Source: Rhodamnia argentea (lineage: Eukaryota; Streptophyta; Magnoliopsida; Myrtales; Myrtaceae). Taken from it: a stretch of 64,000 nucleotides of DNA. This document shows, in pieces, positions 33,576 through 47,267 of this stretch (its first letter is position 1; the number at the start of each line of letters is the position of its first letter). Made by a program: the position numbers and the translations under genes. The stretch is taken from assembly GCF_020921035.1 (NCBI RefSeq), contig NC_063160.1:12234095-12298094 (forward strand). The letters are read 5' to 3'. Under the pieces are notes generated by a model that had not been told where the DNA came from, made no database searches, and worked only from the letters and a program-made list of their open reading frames with translations.

Positions 33576-36229
33576 TTATGGGCACTCGACCTATAGTAGA
33601 CGACTCGGACAGCGGAATTCATGGGAGAAATGAAGTAGGTGGCATCGATTCTCAACTCAATTGCTATCGAGTAATTTTGTGAAATCTTGCCTCTCAATTT
33701 TTAATATATTCAATATAATCTTTAAACTGTTGGAAATTGATTAATCTATTCGAGTCCTTATTGAATATTGGATAAAAATTTACGAATTATATTGAACAAT
33801 TTAAAAATTGATTAACGATATTACTCATTGGAACAAAATTCGAAAATCATTTTAGTTTTTTTTTCTTGATTTTTTTTTTATTTTTTTAGTCCAAGATTTT
33901 TATTTTATTTTGAGTTGGTTGTTCTTAAGTATGAAATTGACTTAGTGGGTCAATTTTAAAAAACAAATGAAAAAAATGCTGTTAGGACACTTGTTAAACG
34001 ATCAATTAAGGGAAATATCACAATTTTCCATCGTGACTTTATTCGTGATAAACATAATCAATTTTTTAAAAATCAAGTATTTAACATATTCAATAAGTGT
34101 CATGGGACACTCGTCCACAAAACCATCTTTTAAGATTTAAGACTCGCGTCCCTGCCACCCAAAAATCACAGTATCGAAGGATCCAACCCGGGTCCCAACG
34201 CCTCGACCCGGGACTAAAAGGCTCACACTCAAGTGTTAGGCCCTCGGACAGTGTCCCTGGTGGCTGGAACTAGGACCTCAATGTATAGACCCATTCCTCG
34301 ATTCAACACCGCAACACCCGGCCCGAGACCCGGCTCCCAGGACATTAGACCTGAGACAGGCCCAAAACAGATGAGGCCTAATGCGATGTGATTCCTAAAC
34401 AACGGTTTAGTCAATCCAGACAACATGATATAACAATACTTATTCAACGAAATTTAATTACAAGCAACAAAATTTGATTCAAGTATGATTACTCAACGGA
34501 CTCTTTATGGACAGAACCAAACGAGCCTAGCAATTATAACACCGCTACGTCGAAATTATATCTTGAAGAGTTAATACAACGAAAAACCCCAAATTAGTAC
34601 ATTTGTAACAAATTTATTCCAAATTATTTTTTTTTACTACCAAAAACACCAAATTAGTACATTTGTGATAAATTTACCCCAAACTGGTACACCCATGATA
34701 AATTTACCTCCGTTAATTTTTGTTAAATCTAATCTTCAAATTATCGAGTTGGATGATACGTGGTAATTAATGGATATACTAGTTTAGGATTTTTACCCTA
34801 TGTTGTCATAGATGTATCAATTTGAAATTTTTCGTGGTATTAACCCAATTTTATGGAGGTTAAATTTGTCATAGGCGTATCGGTTTGGGGTTTTTCATGG
34901 TTTAAAAATTTAATTTAGGATAAATTTGTCACAGATATACCATTTTATGATTTTTTATGGTCAAACAAATAGTTTAGGTTAAATTTGTCACACATGTATC
35001 AGTTTGGAATTTTTCGTGGTTAAAAAAATAATTTGGAGTAAATTTGTCACAAGTATATCAATTTGAAGTTTTTCATGATATTAACCCTATCTTGAATCAA
35101 GGGACGAGCCCAAAAGGGGTTAGAAGGTTCGGCCCCTCCAGGAGCACGAGCTCTAATAGAAAGCCTAGGTACAAATGGTTGAAGGCCCAATCATACTGCA
35201 TACATTTATTGGAACTCGCCCTGATTTCTTCTTCTTCTTTTTCATCAGTAAACTTCACCTAAAACTTGGTAAAAGCAAGTTTCTTTGGTTAATGAAACTT
35301 GAGGGAATTTCGACTGCGAAAACCTTGTGTTCGTTCTTCTCTTTTAATACTTTGGGTGCGTTTGCTTCGCAGAAAACTCGAAATTTGAAAAAGATTTTTC
35401 AAAAAATGATTGGTTATATCTCATAGAAAAATTGGTCAACGGAAAATGTTTTCATCGTCGATAGGAATTTATACCTAACTATTTTGGTGGGTGATGAAAA
35501 TATTTTACATTCATTCATTCATTTTTTGTAAACGATACAAGCGATTATTTTTTCGGCAAAGGTTATCCAATTCTTGAGTTTTCCGTGAAACAAATGCACC
35601 CGTGATTTTAATTGTGACAGAACGCGGTCACCAAATCTATGAGAGGACTCGATGCTAACTTGGACAGTTGACTTGTGGGAGATAATCATCTTGAGTTGCA
35701 AAAGATGAACTCAAGCGAGCTCGATAGTGTTCTTTGGTTCACATTTCTCATTGAGTTATAGAACTTGTGAAATAGATTGACTTCTCTGTGAATTTTCGGA
35801 TGGTGATAAAAAAAAAATAACAAGGGATTTTCTCGTTCATATTTGGATTTTGACTTCGTCTGATTCGGTTTTATTAATGCTGGCGATTCGAAATGCTTAT
35901 TTAGAGCGATTAATGTGCAAAATCTCGTGTCATGTATCATTTGTAATCTCCATCATGACCACAACAAACGGGACAAGACCGTATAAATTTCTATATGGCA
36001 AGCAAATGTTCTGTATTAGTTCTAGCTTTCTTCTTGTTGGGCAGACAATCCATGATTTTGTGCTTGTATGGTAATCCTCTGTCGTAGGCCTTGGAGAAGA
36101 TTGACCCTTGTTAGTTTTGGGCCTTAAACCCATTAGCAGAATCCATCTGAGTTTGGTCCTCCTCATAAAATTTAATGTCCCCTTTAAAATGAAATTTAGG
36201 AGGGAAAAATCGTTCAAAACGTACCAAAC
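33576..36229. other. Intergenic, repeat remnants
   Basis: No gene. 33,690-33,850 is a shortened family B element. 34,140-34,400 is a higher-GC stretch without a recognisable frame. A family C block occupies 34,565-35,090. The remainder (35,100-36,229) shows only short unrelated open frames. Confidence 0.5.
34565..35090. repeat. Family C repeat (subrepeats with inverted halves)
   Basis: The block is built from a sub-unit of roughly 70-80 bases containing 'aaatttgtcacagatatacc' type words, present forward in the right half and inverted ('acatttgtgataaatttacc') in the left. Sister blocks lie at 44,745-45,205 and near 48.0-48.4 kb. No coding capacity. Confidence 0.6.
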
Positions 36230-37680
36230 CCAATTGTATTTTTATTAATTCAATCCTAAAATTTTAAATTTTGCCAATTGAGTCTTAAATATTTTTACAG
36301 TTTGCCTATTGAGTCCATTCGGCCAAAATTGGCTGAAAATTGTGGACACCGACCGTCCTACGTGGCACGATCGGTACTGACGTGGATAGTTTTTAATAAT
36401 ACTTTGTATTTTTTGAATTTTTTCTTATATGTCTTTGAATTTTTTTTATTATTCTTCCTTTTTTTCTGTGCTTTTTCCTAGGCCAACGAGGGTCACCGAT
36501 GACCCTCCCCAGCCACGAAGGCCTCGCCTACGATTGTTGGGGGGGTGAAAGCCCTATGTGTTGAAATATAACGTGCGGAAACTAATCCAGATCTTGCAAA
36601 TAAATCAATACGAAAAGCCCAGAGAAATAACGATGAATAATAAAAGACATAAGAGATTACGTGGTTCGGTCCGAATATCGGTACCTATATCTACGGGATA
36701 GTCAACAAGAATAATCTACTATAATCGGAGAATCGGAATTACAATTGCTCAATACATTCATGTTTTCCTCACCTAAATTATACCCAATCCAAAGTATTTA
36801 TAAATAAACAACTTAATTGGATATATGAAAACTCCCATAGCACAAAATGATGAATGTTCAAGCTTGAACGAAAACTTTAGCACACGACCTTCAAAACCAG
36901 AACACTGTACGTGCTCACCTTTTTTTCCCCTTCGCATGGTGGCCACTGCTCTCTACTGCAAAAGGTACTTGAAAATAAAATCCCTATATTTTATTTCCTT
37001 TGTTTGTGCAGCTTTAAGAAGTCAAAACAACTTCTTTCTTCGTTGACTGACCAATCACACCTAAAGGTGGAGTCCCCTGTACGAGCAAAGGAGCAATTAT
37101 CTTGGATGGCAATCTTGGATAACCTTCCTTTAACAGAATAACAAATCTTCATGTGATTTGATGAGGTTTAAAAAAAGGTTTTAATCCAAGATTTCTTTTC
37201 TTCTCAAATATATCCATTTACAAATCGATATACATTCTTCAATCCGTTCGAATTCCGCAAACGATTCAAACTCGAGACATAATTAACATTGTGCATTCCA
37301 TTCGGTTCGCTGGTTGCGGGCGAGGGCCTTTGCGACACCCTCGAGCGTAGGCAAGGCAACCCTTTCCTAGATCTAGCGAAGGCTTTCACGCCCTTGCCCA
37401 CAACCGAGGAGGGCCTTTGTTCCCTTATGTGCAGCCGGCAAGGGTCGCTGATGACCCTCACTAGCCTAGAAAAAAAAAAGCAAAGAAAAAAAAGTAAAAA
37501 TCATCCATGTCAGCATCAGCAATATCACGTAGAACGACTATTGTTCACGTCGGCGATTTTCGGCCAAAATTAGCCGAATGAACTCAATTGATAAATTGTG
37601 AAAAGGTTTACGACTCAATAGAAAGATCGAAAGATTTAAAATTGAATTAGCAAAAGTATAATGCGTTTAGAATTTTTTAG
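36230..37680. mobile_element. Inverted-arm element, family A, interrupted
   Basis: Arms at 36,230-36,470 and 37,490-37,680 are inverted copies ('gtccattcggccaaaattgg' against 'ccaaaattagccgaatgaac'). The internal GC-rich piece ('gagggtcaccgatgaccctc', 'cctagatctagcgaaggc') is shared with other members at 53.4, 60.1 and 61.1 kb. A block of about 730 bp splits this internal piece. Confidence 0.6.
36559..37290. repeat. Possible solo LTR inside the family A element
   Basis: Starts TGTTGAAATATAACGTGCGG and contains 'acgtggttcggtccgaatat', words usual in plant copia LTRs. It interrupts the GC-rich core of the surrounding element. The right boundary is uncertain ('taattaaca' near 37,290) and no clean target duplication was seen. 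Confidence 0.4.
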
Positions 37681-38029
37681 ACAATTTTTCCAAGTTGGAA
37701 GCTATAGTCTTCATGGCATGGAGAGTCGGTGTTTACAACTCAAGACACAATCCACTTGCACGACACCAAGACGATACAAGGTAAAACACGAGCCAGTGGA
37801 ACTAGCGAGACCGGAACTTAGTTCATTTTCAACTAACAAGTGTTTCCCAACAAGAATCCAACGAATGGACTTGTTTTTTTGTTCTACCTTATTGAGTTTA
37901 GTAAGACCTAATGACCAAGGTACAATTGAATAGCAACTAGTGACTCCTCATCGACATATCGATCTACTTACATAATCCACCATCACATAAAATCATACTA
38001 GACTTCATTATTTAATGCTTCGCGAATAG

Positions 38030-39120
38030 ATGTGTCAATATGGATTTTTGATACACTTTTTAACTCACTTTTATTCATTTGAGTCAAATATGGGTTCAAC
38101 AAACTTAAAAAATGGGTCAAATATGGATTTAGGCCTATAATGCCTATGCAAATATGGGTTCTAACTCTACCCATTTTCAACCCATTTTTGACCCGTCACC
38201 TTTGCAAAATAATTTTTATTCACTTTTAAACTGCTACCCACCACCTGTACGCCGTCATTGCCCGCTCGCCACTGCCACCACCACCCACCCGCACCCCTCC
38301 AACGCCACAACTGTGGCCCGCCCCCTGCAGCCCGCTCCCTATATATCTTCTATAACCGATCTCGATTTCTATCGATCCTTTTGTTAATTTGTCAGTTTCG
38401 CTCTTGCATCGATTTCTTTATGTCAGTCCAATGGCATTTTATTTTCGTGTGTAGGTTAACCGAAATTACAACATATCGTAGGCGCATACACTACGTCTTC
38501 GTAGGCACCCACTTTGCAATGTTTCATTTTCTTCATAGGTTAATCTCATACCTCCAGCCTACCATGGAAATTTGAATGCGATTCCTTGGCTGTCTCGTGG
38601 GATGTGAAAAATCTGCAGTTTGGAATCGCAGCATGATGGCTGGAGGATTTTGAGGATGAGCGCTATAATCTGTTGACCTTTTCCTTTCCAGAGTTCAACC
38701 ATATAACACGAAAGAGAAAAAGGAAACGGGAAAGAATTTTGCCGCTCATCCGGTAGCGGCAGGCGGGAGGGTGGTGACGGGAGGCAAGCAATGGAGGTGG
38801 TGGGTAGGCCACCGTTGTAGCGGTGGTGGCTGGCAGGCAGCGGCGGTGGGTGATGACGGGCGCCCCACAGGGGCGGCGGTTGGGCGGGCCACGGTGGCAG
38901 CGGTGAGTAGTCGGCGAAACAATTTTTACACTTTTTAAATTTTATTAAATGAATATTTCATGATTTGGTTAATATATAAGTATTTAAATTATACGGATCA
39001 TGTATGGGTCATAAAATTTATACTACGTGAAAATGGATCAAAACGGATTAAATGGGTCGGTATGGGTCGGACCATATTCGATCCGACCCAAACCCGATCC
39101 AAACCACTCATTTAACACCT
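38030..39120. mobile_element. Inverted-arm element with GC-rich core
   Basis: The left end (38,030-38,200) has repeated 'atgggtcaaatatgg' and 'cccatttttgacccg' words; the right end (38,940-39,120) has the inverted set ('aatgggtcggtatgggtcgg', 'gacccaaacccgatcc'). The core has a C-rich stretch near 38,225-38,345 and a G-rich complement near 38,750-38,910, so the foldback extends inward. Unrelated sequence sits at the centre. A related single arm is at 42,310-42,450. Confidence 0.55.
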
Positions 39121-40149
39121 CCATTTATGAATAGTAATGCGGATTGTTTCTTCAATTTTTCCTTCTTTTTTTTCTTATTGTTGTAGTTCTCATGCATGAG
39201 GAATTTTACATCAAAAGTCCTATTATCTACAACTCTAGTGGAGAGAGTTATCCAACTGCTCCCAGAGCACAAATATTCATGTCCATACAAATCAATCGTG
39301 GGGTGCCCAGCATAACAAACTTTCTCATTGTCTTTAGGCGCTCTACATTGCTCAACCCTAGAAAGAACTAATCAAGCTATTTAATGCACATAAAATTCAG
39401 ATTATCCTTCTCTAATCTAATTGAATTTGACAGGCATGGACAATGATTAAGTGAAAAATGAACTTTCACATTCGATAATGTTGTCGATAAACGTCAAACT
39501 ACGTGACGACTTGGAAGTAATATTCCATTGCAACTAGATAAGCACAATTTTCCTATTTTGCTCTTTCCCCTAGTAGTTTCTCCATCTAATTTTCTTTTTA
39601 TTTTTTTTTTGTCTAGTTCTATTCTATCCAATTATATTTTAGAAGCCCCACAATGTCCGTTATATACTGTATGTAGGTTACAAAACCTTGATCTTTCATT
39701 CACACATCCCCACCCCCAACTCCCTTGAGAAGGTGGGGAATAGAATTCCCCAGCTCTAACTTCTCGAGTGAGAAGGGTAACTACTGGTGCAACCTCAGTG
39801 GTTACATTTAAATTGAATCTGCGGTGGTTGTTTTCATATATTAGATAATTATTTTATGCTCGACGCAACCCATCTAAAGGGGCTCATCTTTAGATATTAT
39901 GTTTAGGACCGATCAAATCACAGCCAATGCTTTTCAACGACACGATTTCGTTCATTATCTTATCGTGTTCCGAAACCCTAATAAAGTAGAAGGGTTTATG
40001 TAGAAGGTCATGCCCAACACGAATAAGACTTCAGTAGGTATGTAGACGTCATAGACTCTCTCATGCATACGAACATTATAGGCATGCGTTAGGCAACTCG
40101 AGCACGCCTAGCTTAGAAAATATATTATTAGCCCATCATTCTTGGTTAG
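39121..40149. other. Intergenic, nothing recognised
   Basis: AT-rich sequence with short open frames only and no repeat structure that I could define. Confidence 0.5.
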
Positions 40150-40870
40150 AGTATGACAACTATTCTATTCTAGAAATAAATTTCTGGCTAGAAATAGATT
40201 TCTATTTCTGTTTATGGATGAGTTTTTGAATTAAAAAATGTGTTTAATAACGGCATAAAATTTCTGATTCTGGAGCAGAAGTTCGTTTGACAATATTTGA
40301 AAATTTCTAATTCTAGAAATTATTATTTACTATTTAAAAATAAAAGATTATTATTTATATTTTACTCCAGCAGCTATGGTGGTTGTGGCGGCCTGCGGTG
40401 GGGTGCAGCAGCCGGTAGAGGTCGGAAGTGCTCGGCGGCGGCCGATGGTAGGAGACCGAGACCGGTGGTTGGTGACGGTGAAGGTCGGCGGTGGTTGGCG
40501 GCGACCAACGGAGGTTGGTAGAGGCCCGCGATGGTTGAGGCAGCCGGCGGAGAGTGACAATGGGTGGTGGTTGGCTACGGGCGGTGGTTGACAGTGGCAG
40601 CTGGTGGTGAGGCGGGGGGCGACGGCGGGCGGCAACGGGTGGTGATTGGCGGCTACTAGTATTTGAGAAAAAGTGATGGGCTATTATTTCTATTTCTGTT
40701 TCTTTGAGCAACTAAAATTTTTTGTTTTTGATTTCTCTTCCAAATCTATTTCTGGAACAAATTTTTGTTTCAGAAATAGAAAAATAGAATTACGTTACTA
40801 AAAGATATTTTGTTCCAAACCTGTTTCAAAATTAGGTTTGGAACAAAAATAGAGAAGTACAATGGTTGTC
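40150..40870. mobile_element. Inverted-arm element with G-rich core
   Basis: Both flanks carry 'tctatttctgttt' and 'agaaatagaaaaatagaa' words in inverted arrangement. The core (40,370-40,650) is strongly G-rich with GGTGG/GGCGG repeats, so it has long accidental open frames in several phases. The codon pattern is repetitive and not protein-like. Confidence 0.45.
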
Positions 40871-43840
40871 ATGCACAACCTTGCTGTTCAAAGTTGAGGG
40901 AAAAGTGGTAAAGATGGTATGAGTGGATGCAACTTGTTATGGATTGTCATGCACCACATCATAAGCTAATGAATGATTAATGATAAACGGTGCTTGTTCG
41001 AATCATCTCGTTCGAATCAGTACAAATCAGGCCCTCACCTTCAATCATCTCACCAACCCTTTTCGCTTTGCTTGCCCAGGCGCTGCGCTTTTTGGCCGCT
41101 GCATAATCCGATTCCTTCCATTAATTAAAGCATATACAGACTAAAAATAAAGGGTGATTAGGCCTATATGATATCGACCTTTCACCTCGAGTGAGAGAGA
41201 GAGAGAGAGAAGGCTGTGGTGCGGCGAGCGAGAATCGGAGGAGGCAAAACGACAAAAATCAGCAGGCTTTGGACCGAGCAAAACAACGTGGAGAATGATG
41301 GAAACCGCCCATGGAGTGGTCGAGTCATCGAAAGAGATAACGACGAGGGAGAGAGAGACCAGGGGAATCGAAATGATTGAAGTGGCTTCAGCTTCAGCTC
41401 CCCCCCATGCATCTGGACATGTGGCTCGCGGCATCCTGCAACAACTTGCAACGCCGAGACTCGTCGCCGTGTCTGTCTGATCTCATCTGATCCTGTTCGT
41501 GTCCTTATCCGACCCACCGAGCCCCCCCACCCTCCACGCCACTCACCGTTCTCCGCTTCCCATGCCTGTCGCTTTCGCTGGATTTTCAATTCCTGGCTAA
41601 AGAATAGATGAATTGCTAAAGGAACACATGACCTAGAATTCACAACCATGGGATATTCTCGAAATAAATAATTAAGATCTGGATACGCCGTCTCGGCGAC
41701 TACATATAACCGTGTCGAGCATCGCCTTCGGTAACTGATCATTCCAAGATTAAACAATTAAAAGAACCAACTTATAATAAATGGCTTCTCTCTTTGATCG
41801 AGATCGCGAGAGTAAAGAAGTTTTAGATCGCAGGCTTTCTAATTCCATGTGACATCGCTCTCGACATCACTCCGTTGGTTCGCCTGTCGTCGAAAGAAGT
41901 TCCTTCACGGAAGTGTGAAGAAACAACGTCATCAAAGCAAACAAGCTTTATGCGGGCCTTTTTGATAATAATGTCACAACAAGGGATCTATAACATGATG
42001 GAGATTGTCCACATTAAGTTGATAAACAGCCAATTTGGATTTAGGTATTCAAGATATTTAGAGTAGTCTGAGCCTTTCTATTGGACTTCAATTGCAATTG
42101 GCCACAGCGTCCTTTTTGTCTTTTTCTTTTTCTTTTTTTCATAATAGAGGTCGCCGTCAAATGAGCACATTACTCCAACACACCATCCCCTTTTATTTAA
42201 TTTAATTTTAAATACTTTGGCGAAAAACTCAAATTTTTTTTAATCCATTAAATTATAAGAGCATAATGATGTCAATACATACTACTCTTGCTTTATCAGA
42301 CTATACTTACGCTCCCAGTGGTTAGAATTATCAAACGGATGCATCGGGTTGCATTTGAGTGAGTCAAAAATGAATTTGATCAGAATTGACACATTTAACC
42401 TATCTTGACCCATTTTTATGTGATACAATTTTAGCGATTCACATCCGACTCAACCCAACGCATCTTCTTCTTCTTGAACTTTATGTCGAGAATGAGTGGA
42501 GTAGGAGTAAATTGTCTGGCTTTTGTGCTCTTTCTTGCTTTTTTTTTTTTTTCCCTTTCTGGTGGAAGCTTTCTCTGTTATTATGAAACATCAGCTGGCA
42601 AGATAATGTTAGGTTATTCGTACATGGCAGACGTTTTTATTTGAGGGAAAAGCAGATAGATCGCAAGTGGTGGTGCCTCATGTTGTTTGTGTTCTTGTAA
42701 ATATGGTAAAATAATGAATATCATTGAGGCTGACCAACCGATTACAGAGTTTTGCCTTTTGATTAACATGAGTTGCAAGGGATATATATAAGTCCAGATG
42801 CACTAAACCCTTACATAGTTGGGCTTTGCTATCCTAAACTGCTAACAATCTGTTCTTTTTTAAAAAATAATAATAATTTAGCTAATCCATATATGACCCA
42901 ATCCTCTGAATATGAGTTAGAAACACCTTTACCAATAACTAATGCCAGATCAATTGAATTGCGTTCTACTTTGCTAACGATTTTTCTAACACCCCCAGAT
43001 CCCCTATTGCAATTCTCGATAACTTAATGTACGACCATAACTACCTGGCTACTTAGAGGGACACCAACGTCCCCACTTAAAAGATGAGCCCCTCATGATA
43101 GGAATCGAGCTTACACCATATATTCCTGAGCTGAAAGCCCGTGAATGTCCTCGCCACTTGATCGATCTCAGGGTGGGTGGACCGGCCATTTCCACATAAT
43201 TTATTGTGTTTTGTAGAGTTGTAGATGCTCTTCCATTACCTTACAACATTTATTTTCACCTCTTCATTTACTACCAAACGAAGTTTCAATGGGTTCTTCT
43301 TCTAGTGCCTAAAGGAAGAGGAGTTGGGCTAAGGCCGTCTGTACCGGGGACATGATTTCCAAAGTAGCTGATTGCATTGAAGCGTGTGTCATTCCAAATA
43401 ATCATTGCCTTCAAGAGGGAAACTATTGACGAGCCTTATCCCCACTTTCCCTTTATCTACGTTCTCCTGCACATCATCCCTTCTCTTTAAATTTCCGAAT
43501 ACGGGTTTCAAGATGGATGGAGTATTTGGCCAACCTTGAAACCTACGCCTGTATGAACCCTGGTTCCACATTTTGAAACCTCGACTCCACCTTATGAAGT
43601 CCACCATAAGACCTGTTAAATTCAACAGTATCTATAACATAGAATGTACTCTTTCTTTCTTAGAAAGATGGCTACGTTCATATTAACAAAAATATAGATA
43701 TAAAAAAAAAAAAGCCAATTACACGTTTTGGAGAGCTCGCGCTCGAGATACTCGGCTCGGGAGGCTCGAACAAGTCGCACTTAGGAGTTTTCTATCTCTC
43801 GGTTGTCAAGAGAAATTGTGGACAAAGAGTTAACGGGGGT
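40871..43840. other. Intergenic, no supported gene
   Basis: Contains a (GA)n run at about 41,190-41,210, a 191-codon minus-strand frame at 41,182-41,757 without a known family pattern, and a diverged single arm of the 38-kb element type at 42,310-42,450. Nothing else recognised. Confidence 0.5.
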
Positions 43841-43996
43841 AGTCCCAATTCTACCATACACTTTTTTTTTGTCACATACTTTAGGTTTAGCCTCAATTCT
43901 ATCATGATTTTTTTTTGTCTAAAAAAAAATCATGATAGAATTGAGGCTAAACCTAAAGTATGTGACAAAAAAAAAGTGTATGGTAGAATTGGGACT
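43841..43996. repeat. Perfect 76-bp inverted repeat with 4-base loop
   Basis: Bases 43,841-43,916 and 43,921-43,996 are exact reverse complements by eye, including both 9-base T/A runs, with loop GTCT. The arm starts 'agtcccaattctaccataca'. Flanking bases (ending 'cgggggt', starting 'aattct') do not pair or form an obvious target duplication. Confidence 0.93.
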
Positions 43997-44744
43997 AATT
44001 CTAATAAATTTAGGGATTTTTTGTGGGACAAAGAAAAGTTCTAGATGGAATTGATAACAGACTTAAAATTTGAGATTTTATAGGGCATGAGGCCAAAAAT
44101 ATACAGAGATAGACAGATTGTCCATAAAATTGTGTGATAGCTCAGTAGCTTTTTCTCGATTTGTTCGATGAATTACTTGGACACTTTCGATTGTTTTCTA
44201 CTTTCTAGAGATCCAAGATGAGTAAAACCACCGAGCATGAACCTGTCGCAATTTCAAGGGCGGGTTCGAGGATGTCAGAAACAATTTTTTTTAGTAAAAC
44301 GAAACATGCTGCGGCGTCTGTCAACTTCGTCCATGAACTTAGCCCACTTTCTGGGATGATTCGAAGATCGGAAGCCCTATCATCGATCTTGGGAGGTCAA
44401 GTAAAGGCGGACGAGGTACAACCTTGCATGGTTATCGATCGCGCTTCTAACACGCATCCACCCGCCTCCGCCTCCGCCTCCGCCCCCGACACACACACAC
44501 ACACACCACACAAACACACACCCAACACACACTCACGCGCGCGCCCCCACACACACACACACGGATTCGATCGACATTCTTGTTTCCAGACACACATTGA
44601 AGGTGATGATCCACCTCTTTCCCTACATTTCTTTATGAGTCGTGACAATTTCAAACGGTCGATGTAGCAATTTACCAATTTAACAACCAATGTGAACATC
44701 CATAAATTTTTAATTGAAAAACCAATTTAAATACATCAAGTGGT
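43997..44744. other. Intergenic with CA-rich microsatellite
   Basis: A 149-codon frame at 44,218-44,667 owes its middle to the CA/CG dinucleotide run and has no family pattern. No gene called. Confidence 0.5.
44489..44562. repeat. Compound (CA)n/(CG)n alternating tract
   Basis: About 74 bases of alternating purine-pyrimidine, mostly CA with a short CGCGCGC core and small interruptions. Confidence 0.9.
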
Positions 44745-45205
44745 TTTTGCAAGCACTACCCCCAAACTATTTTTTTTGCCACAAAAAATCCTAAACCGGT
44801 ATACTTATGACAAATTTACCCTCCATTAGTTTTTGTTAAATCTAACAGTCAAATTGCTGAATTGGATGATACGTGGGAGTTCACGGATGTACCGGTTTAG
44901 GATTTTTATCCTATGTTTGTCACATGTGTATCAATTTGAGATTTTTCAGGATATTAACCCAATTTAACAATGATTAAATTTATCACAAGTGTATCAATTT
45001 GGAGTTTTCGTGGTAAAAATAATTAGTTTAGGGCAAATTTGTCATAGATGTATCGGTTTGGGGTTCTTAGTGGTCACAAAAATAACTTGGGGTAAATTTG
45101 TTACGGGTGTTCCAGTTTGGAGTTTTCCGTGGTAAAAAAAATTGAGATAAATTTGTTACTTGTATACCAGTTTGGGGTTTTTTGTAATATTAATCCAATT
45201 TTTTT
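44745..45205. repeat. Family C repeat
   Basis: Same words as 34,565-35,090 ('ggtatacttatgacaaattt', 'aggatttttatcctatgttt') with inverted halves and sub-unit repetition. Confidence 0.6.
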
Positions 45206-47267
45206 TTTTTGGATTAGGTACCAATCACAGATTGACACGTATATACCAATGTGGATTTAGATGAACAAAATAAAAATTCTCCATCCACCTTAATTTTTCT
45301 CCTCGACATGAACTTCCTCCTCCATCTTCGACGACCTTGAGCCCAACACCGCACCTCCCTCCGTCATCACCACCGGCAGAGTTGCCAGGCTGCATCTAAA
45401 GCGACTAGTGCCAGTCATCCAACCCTCTCTGTCGTCTCTGTTGCCGATGTTCCTGCCCTTAACTTCGTTGCTGCAGATTAGATGTGGATTCTTGGGAACG
45501 GAGTTACATATCTAAAGTCGACCACCGTCGCTTGTAGCCATGGACAAGCCACCATTGCTAAAGCCATGGTTGCAGATTTAAAAGTCCCATCGCTGCCATG
45601 GACGAGCCGGTATGGCTAAATCTGAAGGGAAGTTTCCTCAAATATGGAACCTTGACGGTGATGATAGAGGCTGCGACGCGCTAGAAAGCACGGACACTCT
45701 CTGGGGACCTCTATGTCTTGTCGAACGCATGTCGAACACTCCAACACTTTTCGACACTCGCCAACATGCGACCAACACATTGTCAACTCTCCAAACATGT
45801 TAGCGACACGCGAATTCAGCATCCCGACATGTCATTTCAACATACATTGGTCAATTTTAAGCATTTTCAATAAATTATGGGTCAAAATGTAAATCTATCA
45901 AAAATACATATACTTAAGTCATATACCTAGCCACCCTAAAATCAATATACCCAACTAGTCACAAAAAAACATAATCGTGAATATCAAATAGAAGAAAATA
46001 AAAACTCACCGCTGATATTTTTATATATACACGATAAAATGTCAATTTAATATACGTGTTCTAATGTGTTGGAATTATTTATTTATTGATTTTAGAAATG
46101 GCGTATAAACATATATTGTAGTGCCATGTTGTGTCACGTGTCGTATGCTAGTGCTACTTAGTTGACGGAGCCATTCAAATCCGATGGCATTTGGAAATTC
46201 GCCATCAGATCTTGTTTTTCTTACGGGGAAGTTTGTCGTCGGGATCTCAACCTCGCCAGTCGCCATCATGGACGAACTTTTCCCACGCTCGGAGAAAACG
46301 AAAACCCCAAAAAGAAGAGCTTCACAATGCATCCTCTCTTTTTCCTACTCTCTGTTTTTTGCTTTCAAGTTGCAAGGGAAATAGGACTTCGAGGGTAGCC
46401 TTCATATCTGTGCTTGACTGAAACTCTTAGATTTGGAGCCATCGTGCTGATGGCCGCAAGTTCCACATCTGGAGCCAAGGCTGCAATCGATGACGGTTTG
46501 TTCGGCGCCAGCGGCCATGGCGGGCCAGATATCAAGAGCCAGCGGAAAAGACGCCTGAACGCAGCGCCGATGGCCATGAACGACGGCTAGGTTCGGAGAA
46601 AATAGTGGATAGCGGAGGAAGAAGACAAAAGCTAGATTATTATTGTTTTTAATCCGGCTCAGCAAATGCATATCAACTAATTATTGGACATGAATAAAAA
46701 AAAACAAGCGCCACATCAGCAATTAATGTGACGCTCGCAAATTACTGAATATTTTCTTAGACAATAGGCTTCCTCGCTCTAATATCACGTGTCAACCTCG
46801 AGGTGATGATCAATTACTAAACATATTTTGAGAAATTAAATTAAGATGATAAATATATTTTCGTGAAAATAAGTGATGACAGTTCATCAGAACTCCATGA
46901 TTTTTATGGAAGATGAAGTATACTTGCTCGAGTAACGTCCCAGCGCGCCCTAGAAGATGAAAGGACTAGTCCTTCTCAAAGTGGCGCCATACTTGCACAT
47001 TGTATGGACGTCGTGCAGTGAAAACTGCCGGTCTGCCGTACAATCATTGAACTATATGGGAACCACAAAAAGAAAAAAAAGATTCAATCTTATGGAAAAA
47101 TTTAAACTCATATGACCACTCATATCACTTGCGAAAATAAATAAAAAAAATATTTTCTTAAAAAATATTCAGATGCAAATTACACTTGCTATTGGCTAAT
47201 TATGTTAAGAAAATATTTTCCATCATTTATGTTTCGCACAACAAACCAAGTCTAAAACTCTAAATAA
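45206..47267. other. Intergenic, nothing recognised
   Basis: 45,290-45,620 is higher in GC (words such as 'gccaccattgctaaagccat') and could be old captured or coding debris, but no frame persists. 46,160-46,580 has short overlapping frames on both strands without a family match. Confidence 0.45.

Noticed and set aside
40351-40711. Long overlapping frames on both strands
   Set aside because: They arise from a GGTGG/GGCGG-type repetitive core of an inverted-arm element, not from coding constraint.
41182-41757. 191-codon minus-strand frame
   Set aside because: Composition follows GA-rich repeats; no domain, no splice context and no counterpart.
44218-44667. 149-codon frame with a His/Thr run
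   Set aside because: The His/Thr run is the CA microsatellite; the flanks show no conserved motif.
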